From positions 1-32,403 of the forward strand of contig JANXCY010000023.1 in the NCBI GenBank assembly GCA_025060135.1: 32,403 bases of DNA. The letters run 5' to 3'. Positions 14,553 through 23,598 of this stretch are shown here, piece by piece. The DNA is from Anaerolineae bacterium (lineage in GTDB: Bacteria > Chloroflexota > Anaerolineae > B4-G1 > DUEL01). Position 1 is the first letter of the stretch, and each line of letters begins with the position of its first letter. The position numbers were made by a program, and so were the translations under genes. Under the pieces are notes generated by a model, which made no database searches, was not told the DNA's origin, and saw only the letters and a list, made by a program, of their open reading frames with translations.

Positions 14553-16079
14553 ATGACATTTGTACTGGACTGGTTCCTCTCGCTAATGCCCATCGCTGTC
14601 ATCCTGGGGCTGATGGTGGGGCTGCGCTGGAGTGGAGTGCGAGCCGGACTGGTGGGATGGCTGCTGGCCCTGGCTGTCGCTGCCCTGCGCTTCGGCGCGG
14701 GCCCCTCTGTGCTCTTCTGGTCCCAGGTACGGGGGATATTCTTCACGCTCTTCGTCCTCTATATCATCTGGCCGGCCCTGCTTTTCTACCGGGTAACCGA
14801 CGAGGCCGGAGCGGTGGCCACCATCGGCCTGGGCCTCCCCCGCCTGACGGCCGACCGGGCTCTCCAGGCCCTCATCCTGGGTTGGGCCTTCAGCGCGTTC
14901 CTTCAGGGTGTGGGGGGCTTTGGTGTCCCCGTGGCTGTCCTGGCTCCTCTCCTTTTGGGGCTGGGCTTCCCCCCCGTCCCGGCAGTCGTTATCCCCTCCA
15001 TTGGCCACTCCTGGGCGGTTACCTTCGGTTCGCTGGGCTCTTCGTTCTACGCGCTGATGGCCGCCACCGGCCGACCCGGGGAGGAACTGGGCCCTCCATC
15101 CGCACTCCTTCTGGGCCTGGCCTGCTTTCTCTGCGGTGCTGGCGTCCTCTGGGCAGCGGGTGGCCCCTCGGCCCTGCGGCATGGATGGGCTCCTCTGCTG
15201 GTCATCGGAGCGGCAATGGCCGGCACCCAGTACCTGGTCGTTCGGGCCGGAATGTGGCCCATCGGCGGAATGTGCGCCGGACTGGTCGGCACCGGCGTCA
15301 GTGTCCTTTGGGCACAGCGGCAACCCCGTCTCCTTTCTGCTGAGGGCGGCAGGGGGCTGAGCGTGGGCTGGGCCTTGCTCCCCCACGGCATCCTCATCGC
15401 CACCGTCCTGGTGGCCCAACTGGTAGCCCCGGTGGAAGCCTTTTTGGGACAGGCCGTCCTCCGGGTTGCCGTGCCCGAACTGATAACCGCGCGCGGCTGG
15501 CGGACGCCAGGCGGCTTCACCATCGGCATCCCCATCTTCGGCCATGCCGGGGCGCTCTTGATCTACGCCTCACTGGGAACCTTTCTCCTCTACACCCGCC
15601 AGAGACGCTACAAACCGGGCGTCCTCCGCCGCATCGGGCGGGACGTCGTCCGGCGGGCCCTCCCCGCCAGTCTGGGCATCGCCACTATGGTCGGTATGTC
15701 GGTAACTATGGAGCACGCGGGGATGACCTACATCCTGGCCGAAGGGGTCAGCCGGGCCCTGGGGCCCGCGTTTCTGCTGGCTTCCCCCTTCATTGGTGCC
15801 CTGGGCGCTTTTATAACTGGCTCCAATACCAACTCCAACGTCATCTTCGGGGCGTTCCAGCAGCAAGCAGCGACACTGGCAGGGCTCAGTCCCGTTCTGG
15901 CCCTGGCTGCTCAGACCACCGGTGGTGCCATCGGTGGGATGTTCGCCCCGGCCAAAATCATCATCGGCTGCGCTACCGTCTGCGCGGGCGAGGGTCCCAC
16001 CATGCGTAAAACTCTTGTTTACGGGACTGTCATTCTGGCCATCATCGCTCTGGTTACCGCGCTCTGGGGACTGAGGTAA
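14553..16079 (+). CDS. lctP: L-lactate permease family transporter (LctP)
   Basis: A 508-aa polytopic membrane protein with roughly 12-14 hydrophobic segments, predicted to import lactate or glycolate with protons. Family features include LGWAFSAFLQGVGGFGVPVAVLAPLLLGLGF, IPSIGHSWAVTFGSLGSSFYAL, MEHAGMTYILAEGVSRALG, and ALGAFITGSNTNSNVIFGAFQQQAA. These match the LctP/GlcA family, though specificity between lactate and glycolate is uncertain. The ATG follows GAGAGAG. No lactate dehydrogenase genes are next to it; it is followed by murJ after a 190-base spacer with no recognisable feature. Confidence 0.92.
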   Translation: MTFVLDWFLSLMPIAVILGLMVGLRWSGVRAGLVGWLLALAVAALRFGAGPSVLFWSQVRGIFFTLFVLYIIWPALLFYRVTDEAGAVATIGLGLPRLTADRALQALILGWAFSAFLQGVGGFGVPVAVLAPLLLGLGFPPVPAVVIPSIGHSWAVTFGSLGSSFYALMAATGRPGEELGPPSALLLGLACFLCGAGVLWAAGGPSALRHGWAPLLVIGAAMAGTQYLVVRAGMWPIGGMCAGLVGTGVSVLWAQRQPRLLSAEGGRGLSVGWALLPHGILIATVLVAQLVAPVEAFLGQAVLRVAVPELITARGWRTPGGFTIGIPIFGHAGALLIYASLGTFLLYTRQRRYKPGVLRRIGRDVVRRALPASLGIATMVGMSVTMEHAGMTYILAEGVSRALGPAFLLASPFIGALGAFITGSNTNSNVIFGAFQQQAATLAGLSPVLALAAQTTGGAIGGMFAPAKIIIGCATVCAGEGPTMRKTLVYGTVILAIIALVTALWGLR

Positions 16080-16269
16080 TAAGAAGCCCCATTGACCCAA
16101 CGGGACAGGTTTTCCCCTTCAAAGGGATACCAGTGATGGTCCGATAGGACATGGAAATGAGCCAGGGCACCATCTGCGGCTGGCGCAATGGGCTACCCAA
16201 CCCGGGATGGACGAGGTCTGTGAAAAGCCGGCGGCCAGGCCGACAAGCCTATCAGCAGGAGGTTTCCAT

Positions 16270-17841
16270 TTGCGCTCCCATAGCAATGGCCGATTCCTCT
16301 CAGGGCTTTCTCCGCTGGCCCGGGCCTCCCTGATGGTCGCCGCTTTCTTCGCCCTGGATAAGGTTCTCGCCTTTGGGCGCGCGGTGGTTGTGGCCCGACA
16401 GTTTCGCTTCTCCGCGGAACTGGACGCCTTTAACGCCGCTAACAATTTGCCGGATATGCTCTTTGCGCTCATTTCCGGCGGGGCATTGGCCATGGCCTTC
16501 ATCCCGTTGATGACCCGGGCTCTCACCCTCCAGGGCCGGGCCCAGGCGTGGAGCCTGTTCTCCCGGGTGATGAATTTGGCCTTTGTGGTTACGGTTTCTC
16601 TGGCCGTGCTGATAGCCCTGTTCGCTGAGCCCATCGTCCGGGCCGAAATTGGCATCGCGCCGGGGTTTGGCCGTTCCCAGCAGCGGCTGGTCGCCGAGTT
16701 GATGCGACTCCATCTGGTCGCCACCGTCCTTTTCTCCCTCAGTGGACTGGTAACTGCCGGGCTCCAGGCCCATCAACATTTCCTGCTACCCGCCCTGGCT
16801 CCCACGCTGTACAATGTGGGCCAGATTTTCGGCGCCCTGGTCCTGGCCCCGGAGGAGGGGTATGTCCTGGGCCCGCTGAGGCTGCCGCACTTCGGGCTGG
16901 GCGTGCGCGGACTGGTGTTCGGGGTCATCCTGGGAGCAGCGCTTCACCTGGCAGTCCAGGTCCCCGGCCTGATCCACTACCGGTTCCGGTGGACACCTAT
17001 CTTAGACCTCCGTTCTCCGGAGATACGCGACGTCCTCCGGGTCATCGGGCCTCGCCTGGCAACCATGTTCGTTATCCAACTGGTATTTGTTGCCCGCGAT
17101 AATCTCGCTTCCCGGTTGGGTCAGACCGGCGCTGTTTCCTTCCTGACGTACGGCTGGATGATCATGCAGGTGCCGGAGACGGTTCTGGGGACAGCCGTAG
17201 CAGTGGCCCTGCTGCCCGCCCTTTCCCGCTACGCCGCTTATGCCAACTGGCAGGCGTTTGGAGCGACCCTGGAAAAAGTCCTCCGCCTGCTGGTTGCCCT
17301 CACCCTTCCGGTTGCGGTCATTGGGGCCGTGGGGCTGGAGCCCCTGATTCAGGCTGTCTTTGGCCTGGATGGGGGAGGCCGCGCCACCCTCGCCTGGACA
17401 ACCCGGGCGTTTCTGCTGGCGTTGCCTGGCTATGCGATCCAGGAAGTGCTGACCCGTTCCTTCTATGCCCGGAAAGAGGCCCTGATCCCCCTCTTCAGCG
17501 TGATGATTCGTTTTGCTGTTTACCTGGCGATAGGGATCAGCGCCCTGGCCTTTTTCCGTCCCGTGGGAGCCCCGGCCATCGCCCTGGCCGATCTGGCCCT
17601 TTCGGCTGAGGCGCTGGTGATGCTCCGTTGGCTCAACCGACGGCTGGCCCAACGGATCCGCCTTCGTCGCTCCCTGCTCCGGGGGCTGGGAGCCGCCCTC
17701 CTGGCCGGAGGCCTCTCCTACGGTCTGATGAGCATGCTGCCCGGACCCGCCGGGCTGGCCGCTCTTTCCGGGATGGGGATAGCGGGACTGCTGGCCCTGA
17801 GGCTGATCTGGCGGGAGATTCGCTCCCTGCAGACGCTTTGA
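16270..17841 (+). CDS. murJ: Lipid II flippase MurJ
   Basis: A 523-aa member of the MOP/MATE-like superfamily with about 14 transmembrane helices, moving lipid II across the membrane for peptidoglycan synthesis. The N-terminal ARASLMVAAFFALDKVLAFGRAVVVARQFRFSAELDAFNAANNLPDMLFALISGGAL is the MurJ signature, and RDNLASRLGQTGAVSFLTYGWMIMQVPETVLGTAVAVALLPALSRYAA is also typical. I place the start at TTG 16270, seven bases after a perfect AGGAGG (16257-16262). An ATG at 16207 in the same frame lacks a ribosome site and would add a hydrophilic 21-residue extension of no family character. The next gene follows 59 bases later. Confidence 0.93.
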   Translation: MRSHSNGRFLSGLSPLARASLMVAAFFALDKVLAFGRAVVVARQFRFSAELDAFNAANNLPDMLFALISGGALAMAFIPLMTRALTLQGRAQAWSLFSRVMNLAFVVTVSLAVLIALFAEPIVRAEIGIAPGFGRSQQRLVAELMRLHLVATVLFSLSGLVTAGLQAHQHFLLPALAPTLYNVGQIFGALVLAPEEGYVLGPLRLPHFGLGVRGLVFGVILGAALHLAVQVPGLIHYRFRWTPILDLRSPEIRDVLRVIGPRLATMFVIQLVFVARDNLASRLGQTGAVSFLTYGWMIMQVPETVLGTAVAVALLPALSRYAAYANWQAFGATLEKVLRLLVALTLPVAVIGAVGLEPLIQAVFGLDGGGRATLAWTTRAFLLALPGYAIQEVLTRSFYARKEALIPLFSVMIRFAVYLAIGISALAFFRPVGAPAIALADLALSAEALVMLRWLNRRLAQRIRLRRSLLRGLGAALLAGGLSYGLMSMLPGPAGLAALSGMGIAGLLALRLIWREIRSLQTL

Positions 17842-17900
17842 AAGAGGGGACAGTGAGCCCCTCGGGGGCAGCCCGCCGAAAAGAACAGGAGAGGGATCAG

Positions 17901-19139
17901 GTGATTCGTCGGCGAAGACCCGCATGGGGGTTCCTGGGAGGGGTCCTCATCGCCGCTCTGGTGGCTGGCGGAATGGCCGGGTTCCATCCCGTGCTCCGCT
18001 GGCGGCTCAGGATGATGATGGTTCGGGTCCAACAAACCCTTTTTCCCCCGCCCGTTTTCCTGCCCACTCCAGTCCTCTCTCCTCTTCCTTCCGGTTCCCC
18101 TCCCCCGACCTGGACGCCTCGGGCCCCGCCTTCCCCCACGCCGGAGGTCCAGCCCACGCCCGCGCCCTCGCCCACTCCCACACCCAGCCCAACCCCCACG
18201 CCGAGCCTCCCCCTTTCGGTTACCCTCCAGGGACTGGAGCATCAGTATCAGACCTTCAACAATTGCGGCCCTGCGGCTCTGACCATCGCGTTGAGTTACT
18301 TTGGACGACCGGAGCGCCAGGGAGATGCCCGGGCCGCCCTCCGTCCGGGTTCCGTGGACGATAAGAACGTCTCGCCGGAAGAGATGCGGGTCTGGGTACG
18401 CTCGCTGGGTCTGGAGGCATGGGTCGGCGTTGGCGGGGACGCTGTTCGGTTGAAGCGGTTGATCGCCGCGGGCTTCCCGGTCGTTGTGGAGCAGGCCGTG
18501 GAGGATTATCGGGAAGAAGGCTGGCTCGGACACTACGTGGTGGTTAGCGGTTACGATGATACTCGGGGCGTGTGGATTACCCAGGATTCGCTGCGCGGCG
18601 CCGAGCGGCTGGTGAAGTATGAGGAACTGGATAGCATGTGGCGCCACTTCAACCGGCTCTATCTGATCATCTACCTCCCGGAGCAGGCGGAGACGGTCGC
18701 CGCTATCCTGGGGGAAGATGGGGACCCATCGGCGATGTATGCCCGAGCGCTCTCCACGGCTCAGGCAGAAGCGGCCACTCATCCCAGCGACGCCTTCGCC
18801 TTTTTCAACATGGGCACCAATCTGGTCGCGCTGGGACGGTATGAAGAGGCAGCGGCTGCTTTTGATCAGGCCCGTCGGCTGGGCCTCCCTCGCCGGATTC
18901 TCTGGTATCAGTTCGGCCCCTACGAGGCTTATTACCAGGTTGGTCGGTATGATGATGTCATCCAGTTGGCCAACGCCGTCCTGAAGACCACCTCGGGAGT
19001 GGAGGAATCCCTGTACTGGCGGGGCAGGGCGTATGAGGCCATCGGGGAGATCGGGAAAGCGCGACGGGATTGGGAAAAAGCGCTGGAATGGAATCCCCAC
19101 TTCACCCCCGCACAGGAAGCGTTGGAAGGGCTTCCGTGA
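17901..19139 (+). CDS. Exported C39-like cysteine peptidase with TPR repeats
   Basis: A 412-aa protein with four parts: an N-terminal signal anchor (RRRRPAWGFLGGVLIAALVAGGMAGF); a Pro/Thr/Ser linker (residues ~50-105, PTP repeats); a C39-like papain-fold domain with FNNCGPAALTIALSYFG (Cys122), GHYVVVSGYDD (His211) and ITQDS; and a C-terminal region with three TPR-like helical repeats (FFNMGTNLVALGRYEEAAAAFDQA; WRGRAYEAIGEIGKARRDWEKALEWNP). C39 domains classically cut double-Gly leader peptides but occur there in ABC transporters; this stand-alone extracellular form has unknown substrates. Start GTG 17901 is preferred for AGGAGAGGG just upstream. GTG 17853 is the alternative. It lies between murJ and convergent nadB. 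Confidence 0.88.
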   Translation: MIRRRRPAWGFLGGVLIAALVAGGMAGFHPVLRWRLRMMMVRVQQTLFPPPVFLPTPVLSPLPSGSPPPTWTPRAPPSPTPEVQPTPAPSPTPTPSPTPTPSLPLSVTLQGLEHQYQTFNNCGPAALTIALSYFGRPERQGDARAALRPGSVDDKNVSPEEMRVWVRSLGLEAWVGVGGDAVRLKRLIAAGFPVVVEQAVEDYREEGWLGHYVVVSGYDDTRGVWITQDSLRGAERLVKYEELDSMWRHFNRLYLIIYLPEQAETVAAILGEDGDPSAMYARALSTAQAEAATHPSDAFAFFNMGTNLVALGRYEEAAAAFDQARRLGLPRRILWYQFGPYEAYYQVGRYDDVIQLANAVLKTTSGVEESLYWRGRAYEAIGEIGKARRDWEKALEWNPHFTPAQEALEGLP

Positions 19140-19146
19140 AGGGGCA

Positions 19147-20718
19147 TTACCCCTCCCGATAGTGGCATCCTCGGCTCTGGCGGTTATGGTAGGCCGCCTC
19201 CGCCACCAGGAGGGCTGCCTGTACTGCGTGGCGCAATCCCACTAACCCATCACTCAACCGGCTGGCCCGGTAAAAGTCATCAATCTCTTCCTTCAGGTGG
19301 CGCAGGTCCCGGAGGGCTCGCTTGAGTCGCCGCTCGGAGCGGACCAGCCCCACGTAGTTCCACATGGTGTGCTGGATAGCCCGCAGGTCGCGCCAGATGA
19401 GGGCCGGGTCGGCCTCCTCTACGCCGGTCTCTTCCCAGGGTGGGACCTCTTCCGGGGAGACAACAGTCAGCGCCCCCCGCGCGGCGATGTCCCGCGCCGC
19501 GCGCTGGCCCCAGACCAGCCCTTCCAGCAGCGATGTGGAGGCCAGCCGGTTAGCCCCGTGCACTCCGGTGCAGGCCACCTCGCCAACGGCATAGAGGTTG
19601 GCAATGGTCGTCCGCCCCCACTCGTCGGTCCAGATACCGCCGCAGAAGTAGTGGGCCGCCGGAACCACCGGGATGGGCTGAGCCGTGATGTCCAGCCCCA
19701 GCGACCGGCAGCGGTTATAGATGGTGGGAAAGCGCTCCCGAATCCGCTCCGGCGGGAGGACGGAGGCGATGTCCAGCAATACATAAGGGTACCCGTGGGC
19801 GACCATTTCGTGGTGGATGGCCCGCGCGACGATATCCCGGGGCGCCAAGTCGCCCCAGTCCGGAGCATATCGGTGCATGAATGGACGACCGTCTGGGGTC
19901 AGGAGCCGTCCCCCTTCTCCCCGCACCGCCTCCGAGATGAGAAACCCCTCCGCGCCCGGGAGGGCCAGGACGGTGGGATGGAACTGGACGTACTCAGCAT
20001 TGATGACGCGCGCCCCGGCCCGGTAGGCCATGGCCAGGCCATCGCCCCGGGCCCCTTCCGGATTGGTGGTGTGGCGATAGATACGGCCCAGCCCGCCGGT
20101 CGCCAGCACCGTCGCTCCGGCCAGATACCGCTGCACCTTTCCGCTGGCCCGGTCCAGCACGTACGCGCCGTGGCAGGTGATCGGAGCATAGACGGTGAGG
20201 GGATTCCGGGCATGGTGGGGGAACGTGATCAGGTCCACCGCCGTGGCGCCGGTTACCAGCCGGATGTTGGGGGATCCGCGCAACGCGGCGATCATGGCCT
20301 GGATAATGGCCCGTCCTGTGGCATCGCCGACGTGCAGGATGCGGGGACGGGAGTGAGCCCCTTCCAGGCCGCAGGCCAGCCGTCCGTCCGGCTCCCGGTC
20401 AAAGGGAACACCCAGTTCCCGAATCAGTAACTCTCGCACCAGGCGGGGACCCTCCTCCGCCAGAATATGGACGGCGGCGGGGAGACTCAGGCCGGCTCCA
20501 GCCGCCAGGATGTCCTGCGCCAGGAGTTCGGGGCTATCGTCTTCCCCCAGCGCGACGATACCACCCTGCGCGTGGCGAGTGGTGCTCTCCTCCGGGTCGG
20601 CCGCGCGGGTGATGACGGCAACCTGCCGCTGACGGTCGCGCCCCAGGTAGAGCGCGGCCGTCGCTCCGGCAATGCCGCACCCAATGATCAGGACGTCGGT
20701 TTCCACCAGTTCGGTCAT
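19147..20718 (-). CDS. nadB: L-aspartate oxidase
   Basis: A 523-aa FAD enzyme that oxidises L-aspartate to iminoaspartate, the first step of de novo NAD synthesis. It shows an N-terminal Rossmann motif (VLIIGCGIAGATAALYLG), TTRHAQGGIVAL, the FAD-site VLATGGLGRIYRHTTNP, GDGLAMAYRAGARVINAEYVQFHPT, and HYFCGGIWTDEWGRTTIANLYAVGEVACTGVHGANRLASTSLLEGLVWG. The C-terminal helical domain (NYVGLVRSERRLKRAL) distinguishes NadB from succinate dehydrogenase. Start at ATG 20718 with GGAGG upstream. nadA and nadC are not in the window. It is convergent with the C39 peptidase gene, seven bases apart. Confidence 0.96.
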   Translation of the reverse strand: MTELVETDVLIIGCGIAGATAALYLGRDRQRQVAVITRAADPEESTTRHAQGGIVALGEDDSPELLAQDILAAGAGLSLPAAVHILAEEGPRLVRELLIRELGVPFDREPDGRLACGLEGAHSRPRILHVGDATGRAIIQAMIAALRGSPNIRLVTGATAVDLITFPHHARNPLTVYAPITCHGAYVLDRASGKVQRYLAGATVLATGGLGRIYRHTTNPEGARGDGLAMAYRAGARVINAEYVQFHPTVLALPGAEGFLISEAVRGEGGRLLTPDGRPFMHRYAPDWGDLAPRDIVARAIHHEMVAHGYPYVLLDIASVLPPERIRERFPTIYNRCRSLGLDITAQPIPVVPAAHYFCGGIWTDEWGRTTIANLYAVGEVACTGVHGANRLASTSLLEGLVWGQRAARDIAARGALTVVSPEEVPPWEETGVEEADPALIWRDLRAIQHTMWNYVGLVRSERRLKRALRDLRHLKEEIDDFYRASRLSDGLVGLRHAVQAALLVAEAAYHNRQSRGCHYREG

Positions 20719-21080
20719 GGTGCCCGGACCTCCATCTGTTCTGAGGTCTGGACATAAGCAGTTTGGAGCCCGAACCAACACCCTTGTCCCAACTGATGTC
20801 TGAACTTCAGCGTCTGGTGACTTTACCCGGTTAGTGGAATGGGTGTACAATATATAATAGTCTGAGGAGGGGGCATCTTACCCCCTGCGTACCGGACAAC
20901 AGGCCTGAAAGCCGTACAATGGTACGTTCTCACCAGGCTCCCCGCCCAGTGCCCTGGGAATGAGGAAGGCGTTTGGCAGACTGCTGTTTATTCTACCCTG
21001 AAAGTATCCTGGGCTCAAGTTCACCTCGGGTAGGGTATGTTCTGCCGGAATGGAGGGCTGGAATGGCAGGAGGTAACGGT
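20719..21080. other. Divergent intergenic region between nadB and the radical SAM gene
   Basis: About 360 bases without a supported gene. It holds the plus-strand promoter at 20822-20858, an 11-base palindrome CTGAACTTCAG (about 20800-20810) that could be an operator, and a GGGGG/CCCCC hairpin. I recognise no known NAD-biosynthesis operator. Confidence 0.4.
20822..20858 (+). promoter_or_regulatory. Candidate promoter region of the radical SAM gene
   Basis: Two overlapping -10 boxes: TACAAT (20846-20851) with TTTACC (20822-20827) 18 bases upstream, and TATAAT (20853-20858). Reads toward the radical SAM gene, leaving a ~220-base leader. The leader has a GGGGG/CCCCC hairpin near 20867-20884. 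The AT-rich core could also serve nadB in the other direction, but no good minus-strand pair is visible. Confidence 0.5.
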
Positions 21081-22325
21081 ATGAGCCGGTTGACACGTCG
21101 GGAGTTTTTGGGCAAACTGGCGGTTCTCGGCGGCGTCGGGCTGGGGCTCGCCGCCGGATTGAGCGGGCGATGGTGGGAGCGAACGCCGGAGGGGGGTCCT
21201 CCCCCCACCCCGACCCCACCCACGCCCTGGTCGGTGGAGGCCCTCTACGCCACCTCCATCGTGGAAGAGGGTACGCTCCTCTGCTCCCTTTGCCACGGCG
21301 ACATGGAACCCCCGCTCCATGTCAGTTACTGCCATATTCCTCACGCGGGCACCTATGTCCGCTGCCATCTCTGCCCCCACGGTTGTCTGCTCGCCGAAGG
21401 GCAACGGGGGCGCTGCCGGGTGCGGGAGAATCGCGGTGGGCGACTGTTCTCTATGGTTTTCGGCAACCCCTGTGCCGTCCACGTAGACCCCATTGAAAAG
21501 AAACCCTTCTACCATTTCCTGCCCACCGCCGCCACCTTTTCCCTGGCAACAGCGGGATGCAACCTCCGCTGTCTCTACTGCCAGAACTGGACCATCTCCC
21601 AGTTCCCCCCGGAAGAGACGGAGAACATAGACCTGCCGCCGGAGGCCGTGGTCCGCTACGCGCAGGAGGCCGGGGCGCCAGTCATTGCCTACACCTACAC
21701 TGAGCCGACAGTCTTCTACGAGTACATGCTGGAGACGGCTCGGCAGGGGCGGGCCGCGGGGCTCCGGAACGTCGTCGTCTCCGCCGGATTCATCAACCCC
21801 GAACCGCTGCGGGCCCTCTGCGCCGCTGTGGACGCCATCAAAATTGACCTGAAGGGGTATGATGAGCGCTTCTACCGGGAAATCTGCGGGGCGGAATTGG
21901 GCCCCGTCCTGGAGGCCATCCGGGTCATCCACGAAAGCGGCATCCATCTGGAAATCGTCAACCTGGTCGTGCCCACGCTGAACGACCGCCCCGACCAGTT
22001 GCGGGCGCTGGCCCGCTGGCTGGCGCGGGAAATCAGCCCGGATGTTCCCCTCCACTTCACCCGTTTCACCCCCCAGTACAAACTGACCAACCTCCCCCCG
22101 ACGCCGGTGGAGACGCTGGAACGGGCCCGGGAGGTCGCGATGGAGGAGGGCATGCGCTTCGTCTACGTGGGCAACGTCTGGGGGCATCCGGGGAATCACA
22201 CCTACTGCCCCCGGTGCGGGGCCCTGTTGATTGCCCGGGAGGGCTTCCACGTAACGACGTATCGCCTGCGGGACGGGGCCTGCCCCGATTGCAGCGAACG
22301 CATCCCGGGGGTGTGGTGGTCGTAG
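21081..22325 (+). CDS. AmmeMemoRadiSam system radical SAM enzyme, with Tat-like signal
   Basis: A 414-aa radical SAM protein. Residues 1-35 are a Tat-type signal (LTRREFLGKLAVLGGVGLGLAAGL) followed by a Pro/Thr linker. Then come a Cys-rich N-terminal zone (CSLCHGD; CHLCPHGCLLAEGQRGRCRV), the [4Fe-4S] SAM motif CNLRCLYC (C160, C164, C167), the barrel (TYTEPTVFYEYMLE, IDLKGYDERFY, VNLVVPTLND), and a C-terminal zinc-ribbon-like CPRCG...CPDC. This matches the PflA-like enzyme of the AmmeMemoRadiSam set, whose A and B proteins are at 4731 and 5650. The start ATG 21081 has AGGAGG seven bases upstream; an ATG 18 bases earlier also has a purine-rich site. The reaction is unknown. A Tat signal on a SAM-dependent enzyme is odd. 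Confidence 0.9.
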   Translation: MSRLTRREFLGKLAVLGGVGLGLAAGLSGRWWERTPEGGPPPTPTPPTPWSVEALYATSIVEEGTLLCSLCHGDMEPPLHVSYCHIPHAGTYVRCHLCPHGCLLAEGQRGRCRVRENRGGRLFSMVFGNPCAVHVDPIEKKPFYHFLPTAATFSLATAGCNLRCLYCQNWTISQFPPEETENIDLPPEAVVRYAQEAGAPVIAYTYTEPTVFYEYMLETARQGRAAGLRNVVVSAGFINPEPLRALCAAVDAIKIDLKGYDERFYREICGAELGPVLEAIRVIHESGIHLEIVNLVVPTLNDRPDQLRALARWLAREISPDVPLHFTRFTPQYKLTNLPPTPVETLERAREVAMEEGMRFVYVGNVWGHPGNHTYCPRCGALLIAREGFHVTTYRLRDGACPDCSERIPGVWWS

Positions 22326-22366
22326 ATTGATCTTGCGTCCTGCTTTCGCCTGCAGGCGGGTTGGAG

Positions 22367-22372
22367 TATAAT
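22367..22372 (+). promoter_or_regulatory. -10 box immediately upstream of ruvB
   Basis: Perfect TATAAT ending ten bases before the ruvB ATG; a weak TTTCGC lies 17 bases upstream. If used, transcription starts within a few bases of the start codon, giving a leaderless ruvB mRNA. Confidence 0.55.
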
Positions 22373-22381
22373 ACCAGCGAC

Positions 22382-23401
22382 ATGGAGAACCGCATCATCT
22401 CACCCCGTGTCCGACCGGATGAACGGCAACTGGACCAGGCCCTGCGTCCCCAACGGCTGGATGACCTGATCGGGCAGGACCGGTTACGGGAGAACCTGCG
22501 TATCCTGATTGAGGCGGCCCGCCAGCGGGGGGAGGCGCTGGACCACGTCCTCTTCTACGGCCCGCCGGGCCTGGGTAAGACCACGCTGGCCCACATCGTC
22601 GCCAACGAAATGGGGGTGCCCATCCGGGTAACCGCCGGGCCGGCCATTGAGCGGGCGGGCGACCTGGCCGCTATCCTGAGCAACCTCCGGGAGAAGGAAG
22701 TCCTCTTCATAGACGAAGTCCACCGCCTGGGTCGGGCCGTGGAGGAGATTCTCTACCCGGCCATGGAGGACTTCGTCCTGGACCTGGTGGTGGGGAAGGG
22801 GCCGGCGGCCCGCTCCATCCGCCTGCAACTGCCCCGCTTCACCGTCGTCGGCGCGACGACCCGGCTGGCCCTGCTGACGGCGCCGCTGCGCGCCCGCTTC
22901 GGGGCCACCTTCCGGGTGGATTTCTACGACGTGGCGGCGCTGGAGGCTATCGTCCGGCGGGCCGCGCGGGTGCTGAACCTGGAGGTGGACGAGGAGGGAG
23001 TCTCGGAGATTGCCCGGCGCGGCCGGGGAACCCCGCGCGTCGCCCTGCGGCTCCTCAAGCGGGTGCGGGATTACGCCCAGGTCCGCTCCGACGGCCGCAT
23101 CACCGGCCCGGTGGCCCGGGAGGCGCTGGAACTGCTGGAGGTGGACGAACTGGGACTGGACGACCTGGACCGGCGGGTGCTGCGGACCATCATAGAGAAA
23201 TTCGGCGGCGGCCCGGTAGGGCTGGAGACCATCGCCGCTGCCGTCAGCGAAGAGGCGGATACGGTCATGGATGTGGTGGAGCCGTATCTGTTGCAACTGG
23301 GCTTTCTGGAGCGGACGCCGCGCGGCCGGGTGGCCACCGCCCGGGCCTACGAGCACCTGCGCCTGCCCTATGCCCGGCCGGAACAACCACCGCTTTTTTG
23401 A
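22382..23401 (+). CDS. ruvB: Holliday junction branch migration helicase RuvB
   Basis: A 339-aa AAA+ motor that drives Holliday junction migration with RuvA. It has the RuvB N-terminus [19 protein letters not shown], Walker [10 protein letters not shown] (residues 60-68), Walker [38 protein letters not shown], and a C-terminal winged helix ([47 protein letters not shown]). Start at ATG 22382; a TTG at 22361 in frame lies upstream of the TATAAT box and is unlikely. No Shine-Dalgarno is present. ruvA and ruvC are not adjacent. Confidence 0.97.
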   Translation: MENRIISPRVRPDERQLDQALRPQRLDDLIGQDRLRENLRILIEAARQRGEALDHVLFYGPPGLGKTTLAHIVANEMGVPIRVTAGPAIERAGDLAAILSNLREKEVLFIDEVHRLGRAVEEILYPAMEDFVLDLVVGKGPAARSIRLQLPRFTVVGATTRLALLTAPLRARFGATFRVDFYDVAALEAIVRRAARVLNLEVDEEGVSEIARRGRGTPRVALRLLKRVRDYAQVRSDGRITGPVAREALELLEVDELGLDDLDRRVLRTIIEKFGGGPVGLETIAAAVSEEADTVMDVVEPYLLQLGFLERTPRGRVATARAYEHLRLPYARPEQPPLF

Positions 23402-23598
23402 TTCACCGCAAAGACACGCAGGGTTCCTTGACAAGCCAGAGAACATATTGAACGCTTTGCGTAACCGTTCTTAGTCCGCCACAGAGCGAAGCAAACTGGT
23501 ATCTTGTGCGCGATAAGAGGGCTTCGCGAGATGAGCCCGAAGGTTTACCACTGAACGGAAGATAGCGCTATCCCCTTTGTTACAGCAGGAGGTCGGCA
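23402..23598. other. Spacer upstream of the broken propeller gene
   Basis: Begins with CACCGCAAAGACACGCAGG (23404-23422), related in style to the CACAAAGGGCACGAAGG element at 27980. A TTGACA occurs at 23428 but without a matching -10 at 16-18 bases. A perfect AGGAGG (23587-23592) ends the spacer. Confidence 0.45.

Noticed and set aside
17718-19100. Long antisense frame opposite the C39 peptidase gene
   Set aside because: The plus strand has clear catalytic motifs, ribosome site and domain order; the antisense frame has none.
21021-22250. 409-codon antisense frame opposite the radical SAM gene
   Set aside because: Shadow of a GC-rich gene; no ribosome site and no recognisable domain.
23428-23460. 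TTGACA as a promoter for the propeller gene
   Set aside because: No -10-like hexamer at 16-18 bases downstream.
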